From NCBI GenBank assembly GCA_038363925.1, contig JAQQWL010000001.1:1550001-1614000 (forward strand): 64,000 nucleotides of DNA, read 5' to 3'. The notes under the pieces were generated by a model, which made no database searches, was not told the origin of the DNA, and saw only the letters and a list, made by a program, of their open reading frames with translations. Source of the DNA: Apiospora phragmitis. Taxonomy: Eukaryota > Ascomycota > Sordariomycetes > Amphisphaeriales > Apiosporaceae. Both the position numbers and the translations under genes were made by a program. Of this stretch, positions 35,478 through 48,035 are shown in pieces; position 1 is the first letter of the stretch; every line of letters begins with the position of its first letter.

Positions 35478-36108
35478 TTAGGGCATCGGAGACGCATGTG
35501 GTGCGAGTTTGTTTCTCTTCGGCCTCGTGATGGCAGGATTCCGCACCCGGTGGAGGAAACCGACCACGATTTCGTTCTCCTGGATGCCCTGTCCGTTGAA
35601 GTGTTTCCTGACCACTTTCGCAAGATCTTCTTTGGTCTGTCGTCTGTATTCTGATTTTCGCGCCATCGTAGGGGAGTGAAGACCGATTCCGGGCCTGCCA
35701 AGGACAAGTCGGCGGTAGCTGTCGGTAAAGGCGGTAGGGGTGTCGAGATGGTGTTCACGGCGGTACTCGTGGAGGACTTCGCGGTCGAACGCAGGCCAGT
35801 GTAGCTACAACAAGAACAATCATTAGCCATCTTGAGCCACCCAGAGATAGTATAGCCTTCATGCTTGCCGCAGGGGTGGCAGTTGGTTGTGCAGCAGGAG
35901 CTTCCACCGTCACGGGTGGGTGGCCGTTGGTGGCCGTCTTGGTTGCGTCTCGCAACGTTGACCCCGTGAAACTAGCGACACGACGAAGTTTGCCGTTCGT
36001 TTGGTGGCCGTGATCTTTGTTTGCGCCATGGCCGTTACGCTCCTTGACGCTCGGCGTCTCCGACTTGGAGTCGTCGTGGTTAGCCGTCTTGGACTTTGCG
36101 GGCGGCAT
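35478..36108 (-). CDS. SAP30: SAP30-like Sin3 histone-deacetylase subunit
   Basis: Two exons, minus strand: 36108-35869 and 35804-35478; 188 residues. The N-terminal 80 residues are charged and low-complexity (SKSETPSVKERNGHGANKDH). The C-terminal part is a SAP30 Sin3-binding domain: LHWPAFDREVLHEYRREH, TPTAFTDSYRRLVLGRPGIG, SPTMAR, RRQTKEDLAKVVRKHFNGQG, ENEIVVGFLHRVRN. SAP30 bridges Sin3 and the Rpd3-type deacetylase in a nuclear repressor complex. The best intron is GC-AG (minus strand GCAAGC donor, TTGTAG acceptor, 64 nt, GCTAATG branch); the nearest GT donor downstream would give a 36-nt intron, too short. GT donors a few codons upstream remain possible. The last 20 residues (RPKRNKLAPHASPMP) do not resemble the family end, so a frame error near the 3' end cannot be excluded. 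Confidence 0.85.
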
Positions 36109-37500
36109 TGGTGATGTCAGACAGATCGGTCGTTTAACAAACTGCGGTCTCTGGGGGGTTGCAGGAACAGAAGAGGTCCAAGTCAAGCATTGATCTTTGC
36201 GTTTAGCCAGCTGCTTGAAAATGAAGGCGAAATCAACTCCTCGAAAAGTAATGATGCAAAAATTGGGCGCCGGAAAAGTGCATTATTAGGAGTGTGCCTG
36301 CTTGCCATAGAGTGGGAAGAGGAAGAACAGAAGGAGGGCAGACAGGGAAAGTCGCGGATGATCAGCATGGCATGGCACAATCGGAGGTGAGCGGTTAGGT
36401 AAAAGTAAAGTACCACCAGACCCAGAGTCCCGACCCTTCAATCTGTGTGTCAGTGAGGGTCCCTGTCTGTTGACTGCTTGCAAAGTAAAAAAAAATTGGG
36501 GGGCTCTCTGCACCGGGTGCGCCAGCTTACTGCCATTTGCAGCCCTGAGCAGGAGGGAAATTCTCGGAAGGGTCCATCCTTGTCGCATCGGATTTGGCGC
36601 AGGAGATAGAGAGCAGAGCAGAGATGTAGGGGAGGGGGAGAATACAGCCACAGGTGACCAATGACCTCATGCAGTCTCTTGTCCCACTGCTGCACGTACT
36701 CCTCTTCCATTTTCTCGTGGCCCATGTGCCTGCCTTAGCCCCATTCGTCATTAGTTCGCTTCTCTGGAATAGGTAATCCAGGGTCCTGATAGCTCCACTA
36801 TGCCGAATATAGCCCCTTGACGTGCTGGACATAAAGAAGCTTAAAGTCGTTGCGGGCATTAAAAGCTTAAATAGAATACCTGGACAAGGAAATACACATG
36901 GTTATATCCAAGTCTTAAGTCTTCCGTAGAAACACTCTAGTATATTCACCGAAGAGTACTGCAAACAGTTACGAGGAGCCGCTCCGGTCCTGGTAACTTC
37001 ATTTTCAAGAACCGACAGTGATATTACCTTGGCCATCAAGAAACCTGTAGTATATCAACTCCCGTGTCCAAGTGATACCTGCCTCAAAATTGGGATAATA
37101 TAATACGCTGGGTAGAAGCCACGACAGTACCATCTCACCAATTCCCGTGTGGCCGAAGGCCGGTAGTCTGTGGTTGATCCGAAACAACCACGAACGTAAA
37201 TGAGACCCGTTGGCTTGGCATATTTTTCAACGGCCGTTTGAACTTCGGTAGAACGCACCATACATGAATTAGAATACGCAGACTTAGACTAGATGCTAAT
37301 TTAGTTATGCATGGTGTAAAGAAGCTGCTAACGTAGTGTGATGTAGAGTCACTAAACAGCAAGCCCTTAGATATATTATAGCTTATTCGACACTTAATCC
37401 TCGGGCGATGTATTTATCGAGAACTACTCCAGTAGGGTATATTGGGGCTGGGATCGTGCTTAGACAGCAGTATATATTTCTCTTCAATGCGATAGATATG

Positions 37501-37521
37501 TATATATGTTACACATATATA
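37501..37521. repeat. AT-rich perfect inverted repeat
   Basis: TATATATGT and ACATATATA form 9-base arms around a 3-base spacer (TAC). It lies in an AT-rich part of the gene-free region. It could form a small cruciform or be a chance AT palindrome. Confidence 0.6.
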
Positions 37522-39584
37522 ACATCGTGAGCGGCTCTTGCTAGAACAAAACAAACTGCACCAGACATTCCAAACCCCGAAAACAGTATAAAATTAGCGG
37601 AAAGCTGTATTTGAAAATCAGGTTAAAGTGAAGAAGAAAAAGTCATCACCCTGTCTAGCCTCGGGTCGTTATATATATATTTAACGAATAAGGAGAGAAA
37701 GGGTGGGGAGGTACTGCAGGGGAGCACACCGGCGGCGGGGCATAAGGGATGGTTAATGGACTTAGATAGTGCCAAGAGCTGCGGACTGTCATATCATGTC
37801 GAGGGCCCTGATACTTTTCCTGGACTCAAGATGGGGGTAACCGAGAACTACCAATAACAAAGTGATGGCTTTCTAGAGATCCCAAGATGCGCATCACTTC
37901 GTCCTGGAAGCTGGCTTGGCACAATTGCTGATATCAGTCCCCCGATTGACAAACTAGTATGGGTTATCCGTCCCATTCACACTAGAAGCTAAGCGAATGC
38001 AGCTTCGATCTGGCATAACAGATGTAGTGGACGCGGAGACGCGCAAGAGGACGGCTCCGGGTCGGAGCAGTTACACCCTCACCTCGCTTTCGGCGGGGCA
38101 AGACCTAGGAGCCGGACAGTACCGACCGTGGAGACACCACTGACCGGTTGACTAAACCCTGTGACTGTGGGAATGACGGGTGCATTGGGCCAAACCGATG
38201 ATTGCTTCTTGGTTGGCTCCGAAATGTAGACACTCTGACACTTTCACTAGGCGAAGGAGCTGTGGGAAGATAGCCTAGCTGGTCGACAAGGGTGGACGGT
38301 CCTCGATGTGCCACCACGGATTCTGTAACCAAAATATCAGCATTGCTGCAGCTAATAAGCCGAATAGGTAGTTGCTAACTACAAGACGGCCAAGATACGA
38401 CCAAAAGCCAGCAGCCCGGCACCCCCTCTCAAGCCACCAGGTGTGTTCTCTTCCTCAATGGGAACGCCCTGCAGAAGCGTTTCTTGGCATTCTGGGCAAG
38501 TTTCCGCCACTGTGACACGAGAAGGAGACTTCTCCGCGTCCCCGCACCTGCCTCTTTGTCGGCTTGTATCTTATCCCACCCACCGTCAGCAACCGAGACA
38601 GTTGAAGAGGTCCTCTCCCTCGTGTGCCCATCATTCAGCCTCAACAACTCTTACGTTTCGCTAGTATGAACTGCTTTTTCCCCCACGTGCGACCAGCTGC
38701 CACGATAGAAAGTAATAAGTATTGTAGCTGGCATCGATGAGAGCGTGGGTGTTGTACTATATACTTCCTAACACCCCACACTCGACCACCCAGCTGGGAA
38801 AACATGATTCAGGTGAACTGAAAGCCCGATCACCAATTTTCAGCCCTACCTTGACTCATTGACCTTATTATGTGTGTCAAGTTTGACTCGCTTGGAAACC
38901 CATAGCGCTGTTCCGAAAGCCTTCTGAATAATCTTGGCCTACTCAACTCGAGCTCCACTCACATCATCATTGGGACTGTATGTTGATGTACTTCTTCTTA
39001 CACTCGGACTTGTTGGTTCTGATATGCCGAGTACCAAGCCAGGTAAATATACCTCTTCTAGTTCCAAGGTGAGATGAGCCAGGCACTAGTCAGACTAGCA
39101 GGCTAGCAGGGCGGCATTAATACCACCTCCTCGTTCAATACAGCCGCATATCTGGCTATTCTCGGTCTAGCCAGAGAATTGGTATGGTGTGTGTGAGCTG
39201 TTCCTTATGCGCTCCAGTTTTACAGCATGGGGGCTTTCTGATGGGGGGTTGCGTCAACTAACTGGAAGAAAGCGTATCATGTACTCCGTACGGGGGGTTC
39301 TTACGTTTCCATCGACCTGCAGATTACATGCCCATGCGCAGCTAAAGCCGCGAGGGCGACATGGTGGCTGAAGTTCTGTATTGTGGTTGCTTTTTCTGTT
39401 TCGCCGAGTTCATTTTTTCCAGCAAATCAGCAAAGGCTTCGAGCGGTCATGTGGCCGGAAGACTGGGCAAATCGTGTTGGTTCTCTGTCGAAGCTGCTGC
39501 GTCTTGACGACATCTGCAGCCAACCTCACCGGGGGACCCCAAGGTTAAGGCAACCCCAGCACAACACCAACATCGAATGGAATG

Positions 39585-39642
39585 CCTTTCTTTTCTTCGT
39601 CGTCGTTTTCTTCTCTTTTTTTTCTTCTTTCTTTTTCTTTTT
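39585..39642 (+). repeat. Polypyrimidine tract
   Basis: 58 bases of almost pure C/T on the plus strand, interrupted by only three G. Such tracts are common in fungal promoters. No adjacent start codon of a supported gene was found, so it may mark an unannotated transcript or be neutral. Confidence 0.75.
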
Positions 39643-42600
39643 GAATGATTGCCTTCACCTAAGTACCGAGAACCTGCGGCAGGTAAACCAATAATGAATG
39701 GGTCGTTTACTCCGATACCTAGTCCGCTGAAGATTTCGACGCGATAGTCAACCTGGGTAACCTAGGTATGCGTATAAGTACCCCATATACCCAAGGTTTG
39801 CTTCGCCACGACGATATCATTCGTCCTCTTGGCTTCTTCTTCGTATTCGACAACCACCGGACAGGAGGAGTTACATGGCACAGATCATTGTTTTACCGGG
39901 TAAGTTATCTGGTAAGAGTAGATACATGCCATAAAGACTTGGGCGCTGTGCTAAGATATAACTACATACATACTAACGGTTAGAAGGAGTTCGCCTACTT
40001 AATCTTTAGTGTGGTGACACAACAGGCCTGTTAGTCAGTCTGTTGGAACCAATCTATTCAGAATTAACCTGGCAAGTGAATTCGTGCGGCACAGACGGAT
40101 TCATCGGGAAACCCTTGTGCATAGGAAAAAGGAACAACAGCTACCTGAAGCTAATAACCAAACTCGGCCTTGCAAATGCGACTTATATGAGCTTCTTGCC
40201 ATATCTAACATGTACATTAAATACCCCCAATCATAACACTCTGCGATCCTGTGATACCTACAGGACTGGGCGTTTACTAGTGTCCCAAGGCATTGGAATA
40301 TATTGGTAGAAGCTTCTTAGATATATTTGGCCCTCCGTAATCCGGATTGATGGGTGCTGGTGACTTTGCTTCTTTCACGGAGCTGCAATATGGACCGAAG
40401 CCCGCTGATCGTTGCCCCCAGAAGAACACATGTAGTAAGGTAGGCCTGAAAATAAGACACTGAGAGACTTCGAGTTTGATAATAATACACAAGCAGATCT
40501 ATATACCCCCTACCTAATTGTATAGGCCGACAATTCACATGTACTTCCCATAAAACACTTACACCTCTGACAGAACACAATTGCCGATGGTTGACTGCTC
40601 TCGCCTGCAATTGAAAGCCAATGAGAATGAAAGGCGAATACTTCAACATAGGGAGACCAGGGCATTTAAATTCATTTCATGGCATACGTGGATACCTACT
40701 CGTCTCCAATCCTCCCCAGAGCATCCACCTACCAACCCTATGCAGACGCAACTAACTGCTGCTGACTGCCCATCGATGCGCATCAATCAAATACGGCGAA
40801 GTGAGTCTGTCTCAAGCAATGAAGCTACCAGCTACCGCCCACGGGAGACTGTTAGTACCTGCATCCTAGCACATATTAGAGCCAACTACAACTCAATGCC
40901 GCTAAAACACATCGTGGAAGTGACATTCATCCATGTACAAATAACCAATACGGGTAAAGGTATTGCTATGTTCCAAGTCTGCAGTCAAGTCAGTTCTACC
41001 GTCATGATCACAAGTTTGCGGGACCATCGCCAGTCGCCCGTCAGCTTGGGTGGGGCAGGAAAGCGGACTCGAGTCCGGTTTAGTCCTGCCCGTCCCTGGA
41101 CAGTATGTCTGGAGTGAGTGAAGCTTACCTAGGTACAGTACATTGGATGCTTGGTCGGGTCTCAACGAAGTATCCTCCCCTCCCTCCTAAGCGAATATGC
41201 ACTCTTACTGTATCACTACGCAACCATTGAACAGCCGGAACTCAATGCGCCGCAAAATTACATACCTGGCGCAAGGTTAGAGACGGACGACTTGGACGTG
41301 ACTCCCGTTTCTCAACGTTAGACGAAGACTGAGGTATATCATGGAGGTTATATTTCCTGAAATCGCCTCGGTCACGTTCGCCAAAGTTTGTTTGACCTCT
41401 ACTCCTCGGAGCGTAAAAGAGGTGCGAAGGAATTCTTTGGTATTTTGTCTGGACTCTTGATATGCTCAACCAAATACAAAACCCTTACAAGAAACCATCC
41501 TGTAGGTATCCTTCCCCAGCGCTAGCTGCAAAAAGGCTTTCACAGTAATAGTGGAACTGGGACGTATACTGTATACCACCGTAGAAGGCCATTATAAATC
41601 ATTAATCCCAGCGGGCGGATGAGGGTCGAGTGTGGCAGCAAAACGCGCGACTAGTGACGGTCTAGTCCTTTGACGAGGTACGATTTGCCCAGAGTACTCG
41701 ACCTACAAAACAACACCTGGCGAAGGAATATTTCATTCTACCTTACACATCCATACCGAGGAGATCCGTGACATAGCTGTCCAGCTGTCAAACGTCCAGG
41801 ATGGTCCAAGGTGCGCTAGAAACAGCCACAGCAAGCCGAATCGAACATCACCTTACTGAACATGGTCCTATTCCGTACTCGTGCACGGGAATAGGGTGGG
41901 CAGCGACTGTCCAGCCTCCTCGGGACCTCTGCATCGCTTTCATTAGCAGGCAAGCAGTATGACCAGCTAACAGTACTGAGCTTAACATACCTACATCCTG
42001 TACATTAGGTATATGTCGCTCAAGTGACCATGACGATGGTTACTATTCAAGCTTGATCTTCATTGCGTGGCCTTATCTTACTTGTTTAGTACGTACATAT
42101 CCTACATGTATGTACACATAGAGATCCTCACCTTCTACTTACATCAATCTACTGCATGTATTTGGTCAATGGGATGTTCGTCCTAAAATAAAAAACCCCC
42201 GTCGTTAATGCTGTACATGCATCCATGCCCACCTCTTCCTTGCCGCACCCCCTACCCCTTCCCTAACTAAAGTTCTAAACCCTGGGGTTCCCCCATCGGC
42301 TCGTGGGGACACTGGGGTTCCGCCAAAATATACGGTGGTGCCCGCGCCATAATACTTAAGGCTCCCCCCACGTCCGTCTGGCCCGCCATCCCCAGATTCA
42401 GTCCCCGTATCTAATGTCCCCAGACCCAGCCAGATCAAACCCCCATCCGCGCGCGCAAAAAAAAAGGGCATACCGAATAGAACAACAATCCCATCCGGAA
42501 ACCTACATAGACACAACATTGTCACCCACGGCCTGCCTACTCGGACCGACCTGGAACCATCACCGGCTTCCATTGCTTCGAGCGCAGTTGTTGTTGTTGT

Positions 42601-43915
42601 TTACCTTCTCAACAGCCCCCCATTCGTCTTTGGTTTGACCGTTTTTCACACATCACAGCCAAATCTTCGCTAGCTTCAAATCATCAACACCAACCTACTT
42701 GCCTAGCTTGGTGTATGTTTTGTGTACCCGAAAAGCTTTCTGTCTCGCGGGTAGATCTTGCTATTTCCTTAGATCCAACTATCGCTGGGGTCGCCCAGCT
42801 ATATTTAACTTGTCGCGGCAAGGTACGTATGGATATTTCTACTCAATCATCACTGCAGCGTAGACGGGGTGAGCTGTCATTTTACTTCAAATGTTTGTTG
42901 CTTTCCCAGGGACAAGTTCCCGTTCATTACACCCACATCCACACCCTCATCTCGAGTCCTCAAAGTGGCGGCTTCCGGAGTCAAGTGCGCATCAATTGCC
43001 CAGCCTGGAGCCGGGCATATCATCTGCGAACCCCCTGCGTACATAAAGCCCCCATCTTGTTAATTTGTTCAATACCTGGCTTTAGTTACCCCTGTCCATA
43101 TCCTCCCAATGCATGCCATCCTTCGCCCCTAGGAGTCGCAAGAATTCGAGCCTGGCTTTACCGTCTCAGTGTCACGCTCTTTTCTCAAGTCCTCCCATGT
43201 TATATGCTTCTGCATTACACACCCCCGCTTGTTCGCGTGGAATTACCTGTGGGATGTGCAGGGTGAAGCCGATGATATCCATGGATCTCTCTTATACTCC
43301 CACCAAGTCCAAATCCCTACTCCTTCATAAACTATTACTCCGAGAGGCATCACCACAAACTCATCTAACACAGCATTGAACCAGACGAGTAAAAACCAAA
43401 TCGTGTTATTAGCCACATTGCCGTGGTCTCGCTCAGGATCGCCCTCTACATCCAGTTGCCTTGCCGTAACTAACCGCCAACTGCCATCACCACTTTGGGG
43501 CGCGTTCTCTCTGTCTATCTGCCGGCCATGCGTTGATCAGACCCGGCTATTCGCTCGGGTGAGGTTGTTCAAAGGTTCGAATACGCAACAAAAGTTGGCG
43601 CCCTCGGCGGCCATATCAACTCAACATCCGGAAACTCGATCATTTCCCTCGGCAGCGGTTCACAATCAACGACACTCTGGACTGTTGTGTAACCAACCGC
43701 CTGCCTGTGCTTTCGTAGCAATCAAGCGTTGTGGTTCTCTGCAACAAGAAAAGCTCCGACTTTAGACCGTGATCTCATCGTGGACCTGGCCGTGCTGCCG
43801 GTCAGTCGGCTGCTCTATACGCATATAAAACGCCTTTGCACCCTACATATCAGACAGGCACCATCATTCTGAATCTCCCTGTAACACCAGTGGCTGTGTC
43901 CTCCATAATTGGACC

Positions 43916-46900
43916 ATGACTACGATACTCGCAGTACAGCCAGGCGACATCAGACCCTCCATAGCTGTTTCACAGCATCCTCCAGTCATGACGCAAATGC
44001 AAAGGTTGTCACCTCCGCGGTGTGTCAAGAGGGAGGAAAAAGCGGATTTGGGCAGAATTCAGACACACTCGCCCGAGCAGGAGATGAGGAATATAGTTGA
44101 TGATCACGACCAAGACGCCGATGGAGATGCTGACACCAAGCATGAGAACTCGTCCACGGATGGTGGACCTTCGAGGAAACGGAGGCGGAGTCGGAAAGGC
44201 TTGGATAAGAAATTTGAGTGTCCCCATGATGGGTGCGGAAAGAGCTATTCAAGAGCTGAGCATCTGTAGGCACGCCCAACACTGCTTTTTTGGAGAGGGG
44301 ACTAACATGATTGAAGCTATCGCCATCAACTCAATCACACGCCTAAGATGATTTACAGATGCGACTTCCCGGACTGCAACCGCGAATTTGTCCGACTAGA
44401 TCTTTGCAACAGACATAGAGACCGGCATACGGCGAAAGGGTCAGCTCTTAGCCGCAAAGACTCATTGAACAAGTTTTCTAGCCCGGCAGACAACAACAGG
44501 CAGCCCCTCGCTTCTCACCCAGACTCCCCCGAGTCCAATCGGCCCGGGAGTGGCTATCAGCAAGGTCGAAGCAGCCATATGCCGTACCACCCTCGCAGAA
44601 GGATGCTCAGTATACCCCGATTTCAGCCACGACACCAAATGTTTATCCTCACAACCCATCCTCCAATGGAATGGATGGTTACATGCAACATGACAGCAAT
44701 TATGCGAACGGCCAGCGACACAGCTACCACTCATCACCGGGTCCATTGCGACCAACAGTGCAAACGAACGTGGGTCCCTATGGCGTCCTCTCGCCTGTTT
44801 CGACACAACACGGAAGTTATTCCAGTCATCATGCCAACACGCCTCAGTCGTCGTCCACCATGCCATACGTTACCCACCAAAACTTCCCGCCTTTCTCCCC
44901 TACCCCCGTCTGATTTTTCATCTGCACCAGCAAACGGCCCCAAGGAAACAGGCCAGTCGTATGCACCGGCCACATCAGGCGAATATAACGACCACCCACC
45001 GCACACTTCGGGTGAAATGGTGCTACTGGATCAGATGACGAATCAGACAACGATTCCAGTCTTTGGGAGTGACGGAGTATCGAATAAGTCGCCCTACATA
45101 TCAATGACAGAAGACTTCATATCCTATCTATTCAACACCCAGACGATGGGGGCTGAGGGATCTCCGTCGATGAGTCCAGTGGTGCCTCAGGGGCAGTACG
45201 CAAGGTTTGTTGTGCATTTTCGATAATCAAGATGTTGATACTGACTCTATCGTGTAGCTACGGCAATTACCAGACACCATATAGCATGTCATACTATGGC
45301 AATGATGGTGCCTCACTTGGTTATTTCCCACCATCACACCAGCCACAGCAAGTCATGTCTGTGACCAACCTCCTCGACCAGAACTTGCCGGAATCATTGT
45401 TGTCCGAAGAAAAGAGCCAAGAGATTTTCGATTTCATTAAAGAGCGTTTCCATGAGAACCACCACGCTCCTGTTGAGCGGCAGAGGGACAACATACTCGA
45501 GGGCGACCGCAGCAATGAGCGTCACATGCTAAGCCGTAAGATGATGCAAGCTTACATCGGCTCGTACTGGCTCCATTTCAGTGATCAAATCCCTATCCTT
45601 CACAAGCCAAGCTTTTCCCCGGATAAAACAGAGTCGTTGTTGTTGATCGCAGTCATGGCGATTGGTGCTTCGTGTCTGGACAGATCCCACAGCCAAAGTG
45701 TTACTAGAGCAGGGGCAGAGCTTTCCAATTTCCTTGCATGGCACCTCAGGTGGGAGATCTTCATGGATGCTCATTTCCGCCCGCCCGCCAAGCTATGGGT
45801 GTTCCAGACGCTCATTCTGCTCGAACTTTACGAGAAGATGTACTCAACAAGAGAGCTGCATGAGCGAGCCCATATACATCATGCCACGACGATCACACTG
45901 ATGCGGAGAGGCAGATCGTTGATAGGTAAATCGGCACTCGACTCACCCCCTAACCCCCGAGACGACAAACAAGGACTGAACGGGTCGAGGCATTCTTCTA
46001 CTTCTGGGATGGCGCATACCCCTGATGATTGGTGGAACCATTGGATTACGAACGAAGCAACCAGGAGGGCAGCCTTTGCCGCGTTCCTTATCGACTCGAC
46101 CCATGCAACCATGTTCGGCCATTCAACTGTTATGGTAGCGCATGAGATGCGGCTTCCTTTGCCATGCGACGAACAGCTGTGGGAAGCAACGAGTGGCCTG
46201 GAGGTCAACCGCATCGAAGCAAACTTGATGTCAAATGGGGTCAAGCCTCTGTCGTTCCTCGAGGGGCTGAAACGGACGCTCGGCGGACACGAGGTGCAGA
46301 CCAACTCGTTTGGAAGGCAGATACTCATGGCCGGGTTATTGAGTGTAAGCTGGCACATGAACCAGCGCGACCTGCAGGTTACCTCATTGGGAGGAAACCT
46401 ACCACAGGCTCTTGGCGGTCGCGATAAGTGGCGGTCGACACTGACCCGAGCCTTCGATTCATGGAAAACGGACTTTGATAAGTCCTTGCAGCGTAACGAA
46501 GCCGCGTCGGATCCGTATAGTTACGAAAAACGCAGCGAGGCTCATGTGGTGTTCGAGAGTCGGACTGTCTTGCATCATCTGGCGCACATGGCCATGCATG
46601 TGGATGTCGTCGATTGCCAGATCTTTGCTCGAGCAAAGCGTCTCCTGGGTCGGACTATTGGTACTCAAGACTTGAACAGTGCTCAACGAAGGATGAAGGA
46701 TAATTGGGCACCCTCAGCGAAAGCCCGTGACGCTACCTTCTACGCTTTGAAGTTTCTGTGCTCGGTACTTCTCGCCAACAGTGCGGACTCACCAGGCTCC
46801 GAGGACCATGGTAGGAAGTACCTGCCTTACTCGGCTAGGGATGATGTTCTCCTGAACCGACCTTGGGTATTGTACTTTGCTGGTCTCGTGGTATGGTGCT

Positions 46901-47169
46901 ATGGGTACGCCCTTGAGGGACCATGTACAAGTGCACCGATACCCTCGTCGCCGCGGGAGCGACTGGACCAGATGAGGGAATATCTGCAGCGGCTGGGATC
47001 CGTGTCATCTCCCGAAGAGCTCAAGTTGACCAAGGGCGTCAACAAAAACAGCGCCATGCTCATGATATTGAAGGAGGCCTTCGAACTGACACGATGGGAA
47101 CTGCTACACGAAGGCGCCACATTATTGAACAACTGCATCCAGCTTAACAATGGCATCAGCGTCTCCTGA
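43916..47169 (+). CDS. C2H2 zinc-finger / fungal_trans-domain transcription factor (three probable missing bases)
   Basis: Exons 43916-44265, 44317-45204, 45258-47169; about 1050 residues. Seen: basic stretch RKRRRSRKG (nuclear localisation), then two tandem C2H2 fingers split by intron 1 (CPHDGCGKSYSRAEHLYRHQLNH and C-x4-C-x12-H-x3-H in CDFPDC...HRDRH). A Ser/Pro/Tyr-rich linker follows, and then a fungal-specific regulatory domain (SYWLHFSDQIPILHKPSF; LLLIAVMAIGASC; LWVFQTLILLELYEKMYS; RRAAFAAFLIDSTHATMFGH). It should be a sequence-specific nuclear regulator; the target pathway cannot be read. In exon 2 the protein-like frame leaves the exon frame between about 44541 and 44575 and returns at CCCC 44897-44900 and CCCCC 44903-44907. 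Adding one base at each of the three gives QPYAVPPSQKDAQYTPIS and FSPYPPSDFSS. Total length change is a multiple of three, so gene callers will miss it. Confidence 0.9.
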
Positions 47170-48035
47170 ACGACGAAGATAAAGTAATTTGAATAGGACT
47201 TGTTTTCCATGGAAGGAAAGAAGGAATGGAGGGAAAGTTTTGGTTGGCACATAAAACGGGACACTAAACGAAGGGTTACCTCTTTTCATGATCACTTGCT
47301 GCCCTGGCGCGCTTCTTATGTATGACATCACTTCTTGCTATATACCCATTCGAGTCTCTCTTGTCCAATACCGAGAGACATCGATAATGCCGAAATATGA
47401 TGATTGAAGCTTTGTATGCAACGGCTATACGACCTTGTGCGCTTCTCTTTGATAATCGAGATATCTATTAGTTTACGGGCAAGAAATATCCTCAAGTTTC
47501 TTACTTCGGAAGTACCGTAATAATCCAATGGCCATTTCATGATCTGATCTGGTGGTCATCGTTTACATATCCACTTGCGCCGAGACGGCCGTTATCTCCG
47601 TGATGTCCGCTTCTATACTTAGTTAACCTTAGTGACGCGCACCATGGCGGTTTACTGGGGCTCGGATCCGTTAGGCAAGAGTCGGTCTAACTCTGAGTTC
47701 CGGTCCGCGTAGAAGTATGTCGATGTCTTAAGTAGGTAGGTACTATTACTACTACGACTAGGTCGCACACGCTTGCGTAAGTTAGGTAGTACAGGTGATA
47801 GTAGCTACCTAGGCTTGACTTGTTGCTGGATGGGTTGAGACTGTGGATTTGATCGGAGCGGCGCATTCCATCATCCCCATTTTTTCGGGTTCTCTATGAG
47901 TCTATGTATGTTTTTCCAGACGATGCTCCGGAAGGGGCACAGTAAATGTCACACCACACTAGCATCTTAAAACCTTAGGATCCAGCCCATCTCCTTTTCT
48001 TCCGAGTGTCATTACAGATCTCTCGTTCCTCATCC
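47170..48035. other. Intergenic; promoter of the NAPE-PLD-like gene
   Basis: No gene seen. Contains GTAGGTAGG/ACCTAGG words (47735-47815) typical of this genome's spacers. Confidence 0.6.

Larger units (their letters stand above)
36109..43915. other. 7.8-kb gene-free region upstream of the C2H2 regulator
   Basis: The longest stretch without a recognisable gene. 36850-37700 is AT-rich with TATATATA runs. 39585-39642 is polypyrimidine. ACCTAGGTA words occur near 39761 and 41126. A GC-richer leader with possible 5'-UTR introns (GTACGT near 42823; TTTCCCAG near 42910) precedes the regulator ATG at 43916. Open frames of 178 and 183 codons at 40581-41117 and 42715-43266 were not accepted. Confidence 0.5.

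Noticed and set aside
40581..41117. 178-codon open frame
   Set aside because: Begins at a non-ATG codon, has no recognisable domain or intron signals, and its composition is not protein-like.
42715..43266. 183-codon ATG-initiated open frame upstream of the C2H2 regulator
   Set aside because: Contains good splice sites inside (GTACGT, TTTCCCAG), so more likely a 5' leader with UTR introns; no domain recognised. Could be a long uORF.
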